In this document: positions 8,753-17,407 of the stretch, piece after piece | How the letters are laid out: each line of letters begins with the position of its first letter | Position numbering within the stretch: the first letter of the stretch is position 1 | Assembly (NCBI GenBank): GCA_041741095.1 | Contig: JBGSKQ010000039.1 | Location: 23,377 to 87,376, forward strand | Direction of reading: 5' to 3' | From: UBA6168 sp041741095 | Lineage (GTDB): Bacteria; Bacteroidota; Bacteroidia; Chitinophagales; Saprospiraceae | DNA length: 64,000 nt | Made by a program: the position numbers and the translations under genes | Notes under the pieces: generated by a model | Told to the model about the DNA's origin: nothing | The model's database searches: none | What the model saw: the letters and a program-made list of their open reading frames with translations, nothing else

Positions 8753-9481
8753 ATGACCGCAACAGATCGTGGAAAAATACTCTTAGTAGAAGACGATCAA
8801 AACTTCGGGGACGTGCTGCGCTCTTACCTCGAAATGAACGACTACGACGTGACCCTAGCCACCGATGGCATCAAGGGCCTCGAAACCTACCACCAAGGCA
8901 TTTTCGACCTCTGCATCCTTGATGTGATGATGCCCCGAAAGGACGGCTTCACCGTTGCCAGGGAAATCAGGGAAAAGAATAACGAAATCCCCATCATTTT
9001 CCTCACGGCCAAAACGCTGAAAGAGGACGTGCTGCAAGGTTTTAAAATCGGGGCAGACGACTACATCACCAAACCTTTCAATTCCGAGGAACTGCTTTTC
9101 CGCATACAGGCCATCCTCAAACGCACTCGCCCCAAGGAAGAACCTAAAGAGGAACCACGTGAATACTATATCGGCAAGTACCACTTCAACTACCCGCTCC
9201 GCATCCTCACCTACGACAAGGGCGGCGTGAACGAACCGCAATTCAAGCTGTCGCCCAAGGAAGCCCAACTGCTCAAAATGTTCGCCGTGAAAATCAACGA
9301 CGTGCTGACCCGCTCGGAAGCCCTCACCAAAATCTGGGGCGAAGACAACTACTTCACCGCCCGTAGCATGGACGTGTTTGTGACTAAGCTGCGCAAATAC
9401 CTCTCAACCGACGAAAACCTGGAAATCGTAAATATCCACGGCAACGGGTTTCAGTTGCTGGAAAAAGACAAGGCGCAGTAA
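8753..9481 (+). CDS. OmpR-family response regulator
   Basis: DNA-binding partner of the preceding kinase. The receiver domain has the acidic pair (LLVEDDQN), phospho-acceptor D57 in CILDVMMPRKDG, the Thr/Ala switch FLTAKT and the conserved Lys in DDYITKPF. The C-terminal winged helix (about 140-240) ends in the typical RSMDVFVTKLRKYL recognition-helix segment. The linker is rich in Lys/Glu/Pro. Length 242 is normal. Target genes cannot be inferred; no matching operator was identified. Confidence 0.95.
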   Translation: MTATDRGKILLVEDDQNFGDVLRSYLEMNDYDVTLATDGIKGLETYHQGIFDLCILDVMMPRKDGFTVAREIREKNNEIPIIFLTAKTLKEDVLQGFKIGADDYITKPFNSEELLFRIQAILKRTRPKEEPKEEPREYYIGKYHFNYPLRILTYDKGGVNEPQFKLSPKEAQLLKMFAVKINDVLTRSEALTKIWGEDNYFTARSMDVFVTKLRKYLSTDENLEIVNIHGNGFQLLEKDKAQ

Positions 9482-9559
9482 GGGATTTGAAATTGGGAAA
9501 ATAAGAAATTGGGAAATTAGCCTGCTCGTTTTTTTCAAAAAATAATCTTCATTTAGCTG

Positions 9560-10861
9560 TTATTCAAGCACTTGGAACATTCCCTTTGCTTTCAATAGGC
9601 ACTCCTCGTATTCCAATAACGGATCTGAATCGTTGACAATAGCGCCGCCTACCTGTACGGAGAGGTAGCGGTCGGATTCATTGTACAAAATACTCCGAAT
9701 CACCACATTGAAATCAAAATCCCCATTTGGCGAAATATAACCTACCGCTCCGGAATACAAGCCTCGTTTAGTCTGTTCATACTGTTCAATCAACTGCATA
9801 CTCCGCACTTTTGGTGCCCCCGTCATAGAACCCATCGGAAAGGCATGGCGGATGGCGTCAATGAAATGGACATTGTTTTCCAGTTCGCCTGTGACAGTCG
9901 AAATCATCTGGATGACCTGGGCGAAACGATAGATTCCAAATAGTTCTTCCACTTTCACGGTTCCCGCCCGGCAGGAGCGGGCAAGGTCGTTGCGCACAAG
10001 GTCCACGATCATCACATTTTCGGATCGGTCTTTTGGGCTATGGAAAAGCTGTTGCTCCAATTCTGAATCTTCCGCTGCCGTGCGGCCCCGGCGCATGGTG
10101 CCTTTGATGGGCTGCGAAATGAGCTTTGAGCCTTCTTTTTTTAAGAAACGTTCCGGGCTGGCGCACAGCAGGTACTTATTGTTTAGTTTATAAAAGGCAG
10201 AAAAAGGCGCTTTGGCCAGGGCGTTCAGTTTTTGAAAAACGGCGGGAGCATCTATGCTGGCATTTTCTGCAAAAAATTCCTGGCAAAAATTCATTTCATA
10301 AATATCGCCCCGCTGTATGTGTTGGAGAATAGCCTCTACGGAGGCGAGATATTGCGCCTTTTCAATGCGGGGCTTTAACTTAAAATCATGGGAAAAATGG
10401 GGCGGCAAAGGCTTTTCTTCAAAGGCATTTATCCAGTTAAATAGTGCCAATGGGCTTTCTTTTTTACTGTGGATAACCACTTTTTTATCAAAAACCTCCA
10501 ACACATATAGTGGCCTGAAAAAATGCAAAGCAGGAAAGCGGATACCGTCAAAATTAGAAGAAGAAAGTGCCTCCACGTCGTTTTTCAGGTCGTAGGTCAG
10601 GTAGCCAAAATACCAGTCTTTTTTTTCGCCCACAAAATTTTTCAGCGCCACAAAAGCACCTTTTTCGCCAGTTATTATTTGCTCCGCAACGCCCACCGCC
10701 ACCAGGCATTCATAGGAATTGTGCCGATTGCCCTGATAGTGGTTGTGATCCAGATAGCAGGCTACTTCAAACTGGCCGGCCCAGGCGAACAGCTTTCTTT
10801 TAAAAAGCTCCACCGACGGTATTGGAAAAAATGCAACTTCAGAGACCTCGTTTTCCTGCAT
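9560..10861 (-). CDS. pabB: Aminodeoxychorismate synthase component I (anthranilate/PABA synthase family)
   Basis: Converts chorismate to 4-amino-4-deoxychorismate for folate synthesis, with ammonia from a glutaminase partner. 433 residues; the chorismate-binding domain fills the C-terminal two thirds, with PIKGTMRRG, DRSENVMIVDLVRNDLAR and the FPMGSMTGAPKVRSM signature. I see no LLES-type tryptophan feedback motif, which favours PabB over TrpE. The partner subunit (pabA/trpG) is not in the window. It starts nine bases after the nitroreductase stop, so the two are co-transcribed. folE at the left edge is a second folate-pathway gene in the region but is not linked. Confidence 0.85.
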   Translation of the reverse strand: MQENEVSEVAFFPIPSVELFKRKLFAWAGQFEVACYLDHNHYQGNRHNSYECLVAVGVAEQIITGEKGAFVALKNFVGEKKDWYFGYLTYDLKNDVEALSSSNFDGIRFPALHFFRPLYVLEVFDKKVVIHSKKESPLALFNWINAFEEKPLPPHFSHDFKLKPRIEKAQYLASVEAILQHIQRGDIYEMNFCQEFFAENASIDAPAVFQKLNALAKAPFSAFYKLNNKYLLCASPERFLKKEGSKLISQPIKGTMRRGRTAAEDSELEQQLFHSPKDRSENVMIVDLVRNDLARSCRAGTVKVEELFGIYRFAQVIQMISTVTGELENNVHFIDAIRHAFPMGSMTGAPKVRSMQLIEQYEQTKRGLYSGAVGYISPNGDFDFNVVIRSILYNESDRYLSVQVGGAIVNDSDPLLEYEECLLKAKGMFQVLE

Positions 10862-10870
10862 CAGATTCGT

Positions 10871-11452
10871 TTATTCGAGTATCCATTTCACCTTTCCTCC
10901 AATGGGCGTGCGCTTGCCGGGTATCTCAGGCATCTCATGGTAGCCCATATAGAAAAAGCCCAGGCAGCGTTCGCCTTCTTCCAAGCCGAGGAATCCATCG
11001 GCGTCCAGAGCAGCCTGCGGTGTGCTCCAATAACTGCCGATGCCATAAGCTGTGCAGGTGAGCCACATATTTTGCACAGCGCAGGCCACGGCGGCCACTT
11101 CCTCCCATTCTGGCACCCGCTCCGCAGGGTCACGTTTCATGCAAATAGCAATGACGCAGGCCGAGCGTTTCGGGTTTTCCATGTTCTTTTTGTATTTCAT
11201 CTCCGAAAATTGCTCGGTAGGCGTGTGGCTTTTGTAAAAATCTCCCATGTATTCGCCCAGGCGCTCCAGGCCATTTTCCATGATCACCTTAAAACGCCAA
11301 GGCTCTGTGAGCTTGTGGGTAGGTGCCATGTTGGCATTTTCCAGTATTTCTTCGATGATTTCCTTAGCGATGGGCAAGCCAGTGAAGGTATTTGGAAAAA
11401 TAGCCCGCCTGCGGCGGATGAGTTCGGTGGCTTGCGCCGGAGTGATGGCCAT
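10871..11452 (-). CDS. Nitroreductase family protein
   Basis: FMN-dependent NAD(P)H oxidoreductase. 193 residues from the preferred ATG at 11452 (MAITPAQATELIRRRRAIFP). RRRRAIFP is the N-terminal FMN-phosphate-binding Arg region; LTEPWRFKVI and the C-terminal LGFFYMGYHE with a later PGKR fit the small nitroreductases. An upstream ATG at 11479 would add nine residues with no family support. Immediately upstream of pabB on the same strand. A -7-like element (minus-strand TACCTTTG at 11477-11484) overlaps that upstream ATG and favours the 11452 start. Physiological substrate unknown. Confidence 0.87.
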   Translation of the reverse strand: MAITPAQATELIRRRRAIFPNTFTGLPIAKEIIEEILENANMAPTHKLTEPWRFKVIMENGLERLGEYMGDFYKSHTPTEQFSEMKYKKNMENPKRSACVIAICMKRDPAERVPEWEEVAAVACAVQNMWLTCTAYGIGSYWSTPQAALDADGFLGLEEGERCLGFFYMGYHEMPEIPGKRTPIGGKVKWILE

Positions 11453-11476
11453 GAGTTTTATTTTGGTGAATAGCGG

Positions 11477-11484
11477 CAAAGGTA
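11477..11484 (-). promoter_or_regulatory. Possible -7 element of the nitroreductase-pabB operon
   Basis: Read on the minus strand this is TACCTTTG, a full TAnnTTTG match, 25 bases before the preferred start codon. There is no TTTG/TTG at the usual distance upstream, so only half of the promoter is visible. Confidence 0.4.
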
Positions 11485-11653
11485 AACTGGACGGAAAAAG
11501 TAAAAAGCAGAAAGTAAAAAGTGGCGGCCACCGTATGTATCCCTTATCATTTGATACTATTTTCTGAACTTTGGGGCCGTTTTATTGTCTGTTTGTACAA
11601 AAATCCCATGCGCCAAAACTGAAAAAAAACAACTCGTGGTTTCAAAATTCAGA

Positions 11654-11992
11654 ATGAAAATAGACCTGCTGGGCCAAGCGGTTTTGATAGTGGCCATTGT
11701 GCTACTGGCCTTTTTGGCCTCCGGCCAGGCTTGGACCAATGCCATGCTGGTGGTATTGGGCCTTTGGCAATTGGCCAGTGCCGCCCACTTGTTTTATGTC
11801 TATCAGCACATCAAGCGGCTCAATTATGTAAAAACGGCCATCGTATTGGCCGTCAGCCTGCCGATTTGGATAAAACTGGTCGGCTCTTTTGCCTACCTGC
11901 CCGTAGCGGGCGTAGTGGTGTGGTATTTTGTGCAGACGGTTTTTGACACCATCAAAGTATATAATCGTCCCCGCTCGTTTTGGGATTTGTAG
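11654..11992 (+). CDS. Small multi-pass membrane protein, unknown function
   Basis: 112 residues from ATG 11654 (MKIDLLGQAVLIVAIVLLAF). About four hydrophobic segments cover most of the chain, so it is an inner-membrane protein. I do not recognise the family. A longer frame opens at a GTG/ATG region near 11585, but the added 23 residues are charged, Cys-containing and unlike a membrane-protein start. The rhomboid gene follows on the same strand 69 bases later. Codon use looks like the neighbours. Confidence 0.68.
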   Translation: MKIDLLGQAVLIVAIVLLAFLASGQAWTNAMLVVLGLWQLASAAHLFYVYQHIKRLNYVKTAIVLAVSLPIWIKLVGSFAYLPVAGVVVWYFVQTVFDTIKVYNRPRSFWDL

Positions 11993-12061
11993 AAAATATT
12001 GGGCTGGTAGGAGAAAAACTGATTATTTTCATCCCCAACAAAACAACTCAAGCACCAAAGC

Positions 12062-12739
12062 ATGATATTTCCCATAGGCGATGATCAGGTAAAAGGAGGC
12101 TATTTCCCGCTCTTCAGCTACGGCTTTATCCTTCTGAACACTGCTATTTTCATTTACCAGGCACAATTGCCCGAAATGCAATTGGCCGCCTTTGTGGACG
12201 AGTTCGGCAGCATCCCTGTTGAAATCTCGCACGGTCAGGATATTTACACCCTCATCACCTCTATGTTCCTGCACGGCGGTTGGATGCACCTCATCGGCAA
12301 TATGCTTTTCCTGTGGGTCTTTGCGGACAATATCGAGGCCACCATTGGCAATTTCCGTTTTCTGCTATTTTATGTATTTGGTGGTTTGGTGGCCGTGGGG
12401 GCGCATATTTTTTTCAACTGGGACAGCCCTTTGCCGATGGTGGGTGCGAGCGGTGCCATTTCGGCGGTGCTGGGCGCCTACCTGATCATGTTCCCAGCTT
12501 CCAGGGTGAAGCTCCTGTTCCTCGTTATTCCTTTTAGGATTTCAGCCTGGATATTCCTCGGAATTTGGATTTGGCAGCAATGGGTAAACGGCGCTGCCTC
12601 TTTGGAAGTAGCCACCGAGCAAACAGCAGGCGTGGCTTGGTTTGCCCATATCGGTGGCTTTGCCTTCGGCCTGCTTTCCGGCTTTGTATTCAGGGCTAGC
12701 GGCAAACTCACGGATGTGGAGTTGGAAGTGGAGGAATGA
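12062..12739 (+). CDS. Rhomboid family intramembrane serine protease
   Basis: Cleaves transmembrane segments of other membrane proteins inside the lipid bilayer. 225 residues with about six helices. The catalytic dyad is visible: S130 in VGASGAISAVLGAY (the G-x-S-G motif) and H196 in AHIGGFAFGLLSG. The conserved HGGWMHLIGNMLFLWVF segment of helix 2 supplies the oxyanion His/Asn. Length and order of motifs fit the bacterial family. Substrate unknown. A short-word repeat begins inside the stop codon region (12736). Confidence 0.95.
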   Translation: MIFPIGDDQVKGGYFPLFSYGFILLNTAIFIYQAQLPEMQLAAFVDEFGSIPVEISHGQDIYTLITSMFLHGGWMHLIGNMLFLWVFADNIEATIGNFRFLLFYVFGGLVAVGAHIFFNWDSPLPMVGASGAISAVLGAYLIMFPASRVKLLFLVIPFRISAWIFLGIWIWQQWVNGAASLEVATEQTAGVAWFAHIGGFAFGLLSGFVFRASGKLTDVELEVEE

Positions 12740-12769
12740 ACGATGAACTATAGACTATGAATGATGAAC
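12736..12769 (+). repeat. Short-word trailer repeat (ATGAACGATGAA type)
   Basis: Degenerate units ATGAACGATGAACTAT / ATGAATGATGAAC directly after the rhomboid stop codon. The same words, in the same orientation relative to the upstream gene, follow the stop of the DUF6089 gene (13673-13705) and of recG (41751-41783). Confidence 0.65.
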
Positions 12770-12824
12770 AGGTGTGCTTTTTTAATACAATAAATTGATT
12801 TTCAATGATTTAACGAATAGTTAA

Positions 12825-13190
12825 ATGCTAATTATGCCTAAAAAAATAGCAGCGGAGAAATTGGAACAAATCATAAAATCTTTGCCAACGAAAGATAGGC
12901 TGATACTGCGGGAGCAGGCCCTGAGCGAACAATGGCTGGAGGAAAAAATAGCGGACACCAAAAGCCTGATGAAACGTGATCTGTGGCTCGGCCTGCCCTT
13001 GATGCTGCTTTATTTGGGCACTATGGCCTGGGCATATTTCACTCAGCAAAACATAGTCAACAACATTACCCTCTCCGCAGGTGTTCTGGCATTTGGTTAT
13101 TTCGCTTATACCGTTTTCACCACTGGTTCTTACGGCACGAACAAAAAAAGACTGGCTGTGTACGAGGAACTTTTAAAAGCAATCAAATAG
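12825..13190 (+). CDS. Small membrane protein, unknown function
   Basis: 121 residues; ATG at 12834 (MPKKIAAEKLEQ) is an equally likely start. The N-terminal half is charged and probably helical; two hydrophobic stretches follow (DLWLGLPLMLLYLGTMAWAY and a segment containing AGVLAFGYFAYTVF), then a short basic tail. I do not recognise the family. It lies 18 bases upstream of the YkvA-like gene and probably shares its transcript, so a membrane-related role is plausible. Confidence 0.65.
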   Translation: MLIMPKKIAAEKLEQIIKSLPTKDRLILREQALSEQWLEEKIADTKSLMKRDLWLGLPLMLLYLGTMAWAYFTQQNIVNNITLSAGVLAFGYFAYTVFTTGSYGTNKKRLAVYEELLKAIK

Positions 13191-13208
13191 CGCCCGGCGC
13201 AAACTGAC

Positions 13209-13595
13209 ATGGAAAATCCTTTCAAAAAATACATCCGCCATTTTTCTGAAAACCACCTCCTGATCAAAGTGCAGCGCTACGCAAGAGAGGCGGGCCTAAA
13301 GGTGGTTTACAGCGCACTGCTGCTTTATTTCGCCTTTACCCGCAAGGAGACGCCTGTTTTTGCCAAAAACATCATCCTCGGCGTATTGGGTTATTTTATT
13401 TCGCCCATTGATGCCTTGCCAGACCTGACACCTATCATCGGCTATACCGACGACCTGGGCGTGTTGAGCTTTGGCCTGGTCACCATCGCCTGTTACATCA
13501 ATGACGAGGTGCGCATCAAAGCCAGGAAAAAACTCAAGACTTGGTTCGGCGAATTTGATCTACAGGAGCTGGCCGAAGTGGACGGAAGGCTTTAA
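13209..13595 (+). CDS. YkvA family (DUF1232) membrane protein
   Basis: 128 residues. The DUF1232 signature is clear at about 55-95: LGYFISPIDALPDLTPIIGYTDD followed by a hydrophobic segment (the part quoted here is residue-level evidence; key residues are SPID, LPD and the GYTDD turn). Function of the family is not established; members are small membrane-associated proteins. It is the last gene before a strong bidirectional terminator. Confidence 0.83.
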   Translation: MENPFKKYIRHFSENHLLIKVQRYAREAGLKVVYSALLLYFAFTRKETPVFAKNIILGVLGYFISPIDALPDLTPIIGYTDDLGVLSFGLVTIACYINDEVRIKARKKLKTWFGEFDLQELAEVDGRL

Positions 13596-13602
13596 GCCCA
13601 TA

Positions 13603-13650
13603 AAAACTTGGGGCTGTCTTCAAATTAGATTGGAGACAGCCCCAAGTTTT
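13603..13650. terminator. Bidirectional intrinsic terminator
   Basis: A perfect 17-bp stem (13603-13619 with 13634-13650; AAAACTTGGGGCTGTCT and its complement) separates the convergent YkvA-like gene (plus) and DUF6089 gene (minus). The A/T ends give U-tracts in both directions. Confidence 0.85.
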
Positions 13651-13672
13651 ACCTATAAAAGCACGGTCCCCT

Positions 13673-13705
13673 GTTCTTCATTCATCGTTCATCATACATC
13701 GTTTT
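13673..13705 (-). repeat. Short-word trailer repeat after the DUF6089 gene
   Basis: On the minus strand this reads as AACGATG/ATGATGAACGATGAATGAAG units beginning just after the gene stop at 13712. Same word family and same gene-relative orientation as 12736-12769 and 41751-41783. Confidence 0.6.
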
Positions 13706-13711
13706 TGAAAG

Positions 13712-14443
13712 CTAGTCAATGCTCGCCTTTATGATCATCCCTTGCAAATCTCCTTCTGAGATGATTTCAGCTTTCTTTTTGAAAAAACGATAACCCGCAT
13801 TCAGGCCAAACAAGAGGTAAACGTCGTTCCTGTAAGCGTTGCCAGAAGCCTGTACGCCGTCCAGGTTGTCGGAGGCTGTGAGTCTAAATCCCAATTCCGC
13901 TCCGACATATACCCTTTCTTTCAAGTCCATTTTCAATCCACCGCCCATGGGCAGCACCATGTGGGCACCAGGGTAGTCAATTTTGGCATCCGGGTTTTCA
14001 GGATCGCCGTAAACGGTTTCTGGCGAAGCAAATGCAACACCCAGCCCGACGAATATGTAAGGTGAAACGGTCTTGTGGTAGCTGGAGTTTTTCTTGAACC
14101 TTTTTGTGCCCCAGAAATCCATCTCGCCCATCAGTGTTATTTCATAAATGTTGGCAGTAAAAGAAACCCCTCTGGCGGCGATGCCTTCATAGTTTTTGTC
14201 GTCGCCCGAAATCCTGCCGTACATGAAATTGGCACGGAGGGCATGTTTGCCGTCAAAGTATCTTTTCAGGGCAAACTGGGCACCGGGGTGCGCCTCTTTA
14301 AGGGTGTAAATAGGGGCTACCATGTCGCCGAGGTAATTGGAGTAGCCCAGGGTAAGTGCCGTTTCCCAATAATTTTGGCCAAAAGAAAAGAAAGGGAGTG
14401 CCACAAAAAGGAGGGACTTGCAAATGTTTGCAAACTTGGTCAT
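13712..14443 (-). CDS. Outer-membrane beta-barrel protein (DUF6089-like)
   Basis: 243 residues with a signal peptide (MTKFANICKSLLFVALPFFSFGQ, cleavage expected near residue 22). The mature start WETALTLGYSNYLGDM and later ALKRYFDGKHALRANFMYG are typical of the DUF6089 barrels of Bacteroidota, as are alternating aromatic strands near the end (NAGYRFF). Role unknown; such barrels are commonly found beside envelope genes. No operon partner: it is convergent with the YkvA-like gene and divergent from murF-alr. Confidence 0.8.
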   Translation of the reverse strand: MTKFANICKSLLFVALPFFSFGQNYWETALTLGYSNYLGDMVAPIYTLKEAHPGAQFALKRYFDGKHALRANFMYGRISGDDKNYEGIAARGVSFTANIYEITLMGEMDFWGTKRFKKNSSYHKTVSPYIFVGLGVAFASPETVYGDPENPDAKIDYPGAHMVLPMGGGLKMDLKERVYVGAELGFRLTASDNLDGVQASGNAYRNDVYLLFGLNAGYRFFKKKAEIISEGDLQGMIIKASID

Positions 14444-14758
14444 AGTTTAAATTTTTTAGAATGAAACCATATTCGGCTTCTCCTTCACGGCTTGGCAAGG
14501 CTGCGGAGAAAAAAGCCATTTTCAGCCGGCGATAAGAAGTGGCAGCGACAAAAGGGGGGGACGCATTAACGTTAAAAGGCTATGTGCGCAAGTGTTTCTG
14601 CTGCTAATTGCGCCTGTTTGAATCCTACGTTGTGAAGGGGGGAAACTGAGACTTTTTGAAGGGATGAACTTGCCTTTGCAAATTCTGTGCAAAACTTGCC
14701 GCAGAGCAAAAATTGGATGATTTGCCAAGCGTCCAATTCCCCTTACTTTTGGCGCATC
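14444..14758. other. Intergenic region between the DUF6089 gene and murF-alr
   Basis: No gene supported. It holds a G-run (about 14554-14561), a perfect palindrome TTAACGTTAA near 14568, and the murF promoter at its right end (14721-14751). An open frame reading back from 14687 would extend MurF by 24 residues but lies over the promoter and is rejected. Confidence 0.5.
14721..14751 (+). promoter_or_regulatory. Bacteroidota-type promoter of murF-alr
   Basis: TTTG at 14721-14724, a 19-base spacer, then TACTTTTG at 14744-14751: a full match to the -33/-7 consensus. The -7 element ends only seven bases before the ATG at 14759, so the transcript would be leaderless or nearly so. This also argues against any translation start upstream of 14759. 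Confidence 0.68.
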
Positions 14759-17341
14759 ATGCGCTACACCATTGAGCAAATTGCGGAAAATATTGGCGGC
14801 CATTTTATTACAAAATCAGATGGGGCCATCATAGAGCAGATGCTGCTCGACAGTCGGCAGGTCATATTTCCGGCCAGTTCGCTCTTCATTGCGCTGCAAG
14901 GTCGGCGGTACGATGGGCATGAGTTTTTGGAGGAATTGTACCGTCAGGGGGTTCGCCATTTTTTGGTTTCAAAAAAAATTGCAGTTGACGATTGGCCGGG
15001 GGCAGTTTTTATTTTGGTGGAAAACACGCTAGCCGCCTTTCAACGGCTGGCCACCAGCCACCGCCACCAATTTTCCCTGCCCGTCATCGGCATCACGGGC
15101 AGCAACGGCAAGACTATCGTCAAGGAATGGCTGTTCCATTTGCTGCACGAAGACTACCACATTGTGCGCAGCCCCCGCAGCTACAATTCACAGACGGGCG
15201 TCCCACTTTCCGTCCTGCAAATCACAGCCGAACACAGCCTCGCCATCTTTGAGGCTGGCGTCTCCCAGTATGGCGAAATGGAAAAACTGGCCCCTATCCT
15301 CGACCCCGATATTGGCATTTTTACCAATATCGGCGAAGCCCACAGCGAGGGTTTTCCCGACCTGGCAACCAAGCTCCAACAAAAACTGCTATTGTTTCAA
15401 AATGCCAGAACAATCATTTGTTGCGTTGACGATGATATGGTGGAGTCCGCAGTTTCGAACATAGCGGGAATCCCGAACTTGCATCGGGGCCGCAGTCCGC
15501 AGGCGGGAGAAAGAAAAATTTTCACTTGGTCGGCGACCGGGAAAGAAGCTGATCTGAAAATCCTGAACATCAGCCGAAAAGGAAATTACACCCAAATTCA
15601 GGCAAGCAATACAAGTACCCCAAACCTCCCGCCTCATACCTTTAACCTCCAAATCCCTTTTACCGATTCGGCTTCCATCCAAAATGCCATTCACTGCTGG
15701 GCGCTCATGCTGCACCTGGGCTATACTCACGAGACCATCGCCCAACGCATGGCCCGACTCGAACCTGTGGCCATGCGCCTCGAACTGAGGGAGGGCATTA
15801 ATAGCTGCACCGTCATCAACGACAGCTACAACTCCGACCTGACCTCGCTGAAAATCGCCCTGGATTTTTTGGAGCAACAAAATAAGGCATCCAAGCGCAG
15901 CATCATCCTGTCCGATATTTTTCAAAGCGGGCAAACAGTGGGACAATTGTACAGCACGGTGGCCAGGCTATTATTGGAAAAAAAAATAGACCGCATCATT
16001 GGCATAGGAAGCGAAGTGGCGGTTTTAGAAAAATACCTGCCCAAGGGCTTTCAGTATATTTTTTATGAAAATACCCAATCGTTCATGGAAGACTTCCACC
16101 GGCTGGTGTTCCGTGACGAGATCATTTTGCTGAAAGGTGCCCGCAAGTTCGGCTTCGAGCGCATCGCCAACCGCCTGGCCATCCGCTTTCACAAAACGGT
16201 GCTGGAAGTGAACCTGGGCGCCTTGCTCAACAATCTCCGTATTTACCAAAGCCAACTCCAACCCGGCACCAAACTGATGGTGATGGTAAAAGCGGGCGCC
16301 TACGGCAGCGGCAGCGCCGAAGTCGCCAAGCTGCTCGAATTTCAAAACGTGGACTACCTCGGCGTGGCTTACGCTGACGAGGGCGTGGAACTGCGCAAGG
16401 CAGGCATCCAACTCCCCATCATGGTGATGAACCCCGAAGAGGCTACCTTCGATGCCCTCGTCCGCTACCGCTTGGAACCAGAAATCTACAGCCTTAGCTT
16501 GCTGGAAAACTTCCTCCATTTCATAAAAAACCTGCCTAAAAGAGAAGACCTCGGCGCTCCCGCTGCGCCCATTGGCATCCATTTAAAAATGGACACTGGC
16601 ATGCACCGTCTCGGCCTGGAAGAAGACGATATTGAAAAAGCCGTTGCCTTGCTTCAACGAACAACGGACAACGAACAACGAACAACCCTCAAATCCGCCC
16701 TCTCCCACCTCGCCGCCAGCGAGGCTCCTGCCCACGACGACTTCACCCGCCAGCAGGTGGCCCGTTTTGAAAAAATGTATGAAAAACTGGCCACAGGATT
16801 GGGTTACCGCCCGCTGCGCCACATCCTCAATTCAAGTGGCATTGCCCGTTTTCCCGAATACCAAATGGACATGGTGCGGCTCGGCATAGGGCTGTACGGC
16901 ATTGATGGCAGCGGCCACTTACAGGAGCGTTTGCAGACGGTCAATTCACTCAAGGCCACCATTTCGCAAATAAAAAACGTGAGGGCCGGGGAGACGGTCG
17001 GTTATGGCCGCATGGGCAAGGCTGAAAAGCCTATGTGCATCGCCACCCTCAGCCTTGGCTACGCTGACGGCCTGCTGCGCCGTGCCGGCAATGGCCGTTT
17101 CAGTGTTTTGCTAAAAGGAAAAAGAGCGTCCCTCTTTGGCAATGTGTGCATGGACATGGTGATGGCCGATGTGACGGAAATCCCCGAAGCGGAGGAAGGC
17201 GATCAAGTCCTTATCTTTGGAAAAGATTCGGACGGCAACGAGCTGCCTGTGCAGGAGCTTGCGGGCGCTCTCGACACCATTCCTTATGAAATTTTTACCT
17301 CCGTTTCAGATCGGGTGAAGCGGGTTTATGTACAGGAATAA
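14759..17341 (+). CDS. murF-alr: Bifunctional MurF ligase / alanine racemase
   Basis: Fusion of two peptidoglycan-precursor enzymes, 860 residues. The N-terminal half is MurF, which adds D-Ala-D-Ala to UDP-MurNAc-tripeptide: P-loop GITGSNGKTIVKEWL near residue 110, the domain-2 segment FTNIGEAHSEGF, and the C-terminal-domain DSYNSD motif. The second half is alanine racemase, which supplies the D-Ala: PLP Lys in VMVKAGAYGSGS and the catalytic Tyr segment SLGYADGLLRR. This fusion is known in Bacteroidota and couples D-Ala production with its use. Start at ATG 14759 (MRYTIEQIAENIGG) fits the family and the promoter position. Oddity: a low-complexity insert (16655-16687) inside the racemase domain encodes a Thr/Asn/Gln/Arg-rich loop built from an intergenic-type repeat. 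rnpA follows closely. Confidence 0.95.
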   Translation: MRYTIEQIAENIGGHFITKSDGAIIEQMLLDSRQVIFPASSLFIALQGRRYDGHEFLEELYRQGVRHFLVSKKIAVDDWPGAVFILVENTLAAFQRLATSHRHQFSLPVIGITGSNGKTIVKEWLFHLLHEDYHIVRSPRSYNSQTGVPLSVLQITAEHSLAIFEAGVSQYGEMEKLAPILDPDIGIFTNIGEAHSEGFPDLATKLQQKLLLFQNARTIICCVDDDMVESAVSNIAGIPNLHRGRSPQAGERKIFTWSATGKEADLKILNISRKGNYTQIQASNTSTPNLPPHTFNLQIPFTDSASIQNAIHCWALMLHLGYTHETIAQRMARLEPVAMRLELREGINSCTVINDSYNSDLTSLKIALDFLEQQNKASKRSIILSDIFQSGQTVGQLYSTVARLLLEKKIDRIIGIGSEVAVLEKYLPKGFQYIFYENTQSFMEDFHRLVFRDEIILLKGARKFGFERIANRLAIRFHKTVLEVNLGALLNNLRIYQSQLQPGTKLMVMVKAGAYGSGSAEVAKLLEFQNVDYLGVAYADEGVELRKAGIQLPIMVMNPEEATFDALVRYRLEPEIYSLSLLENFLHFIKNLPKREDLGAPAAPIGIHLKMDTGMHRLGLEEDDIEKAVALLQRTTDNEQRTTLKSALSHLAASEAPAHDDFTRQQVARFEKMYEKLATGLGYRPLRHILNSSGIARFPEYQMDMVRLGIGLYGIDGSGHLQERLQTVNSLKATISQIKNVRAGETVGYGRMGKAEKPMCIATLSLGYADGLLRRAGNGRFSVLLKGKRASLFGNVCMDMVMADVTEIPEAEEGDQVLIFGKDSDGNELPVQELAGALDTIPYEIFTSVSDRVKRVYVQE
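16655..16687 (+). repeat. CAACGAACAACG repeat inside the racemase coding sequence
   Basis: Four degenerate CAACGAACAA/CGGACAA units, in frame, encode the loop TTDNEQRTT before the conserved SHLAASE strand of the racemase. The same word occurs in the leaders of ettA (19154-19191) and pheS (29216-29250). 33 bases is a multiple of three, so the frame is kept. Confidence 0.65.
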
Positions 17342-17370
17342 ATGGATAGTTGGGTGGCTAAATGGTTATG

Positions 17371-17407
17371 CAGCCATTCAACCATCCAGCCATTCAACCA
17401 TTTAACC
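17371..17407 (+). repeat. Short-word leader repeat before rnpA
   Basis: Units of CATTCAACCATC / CAGCCATTCAACC / ATTTAACC abut the rnpA ATG at 17408. Confidence 0.6.

Noticed and set aside
14687..14758. Upstream extension of MurF-Alr
   Set aside because: The added codons lie over a well-formed promoter (14721-14751) and precede the conserved MurF N-terminus.
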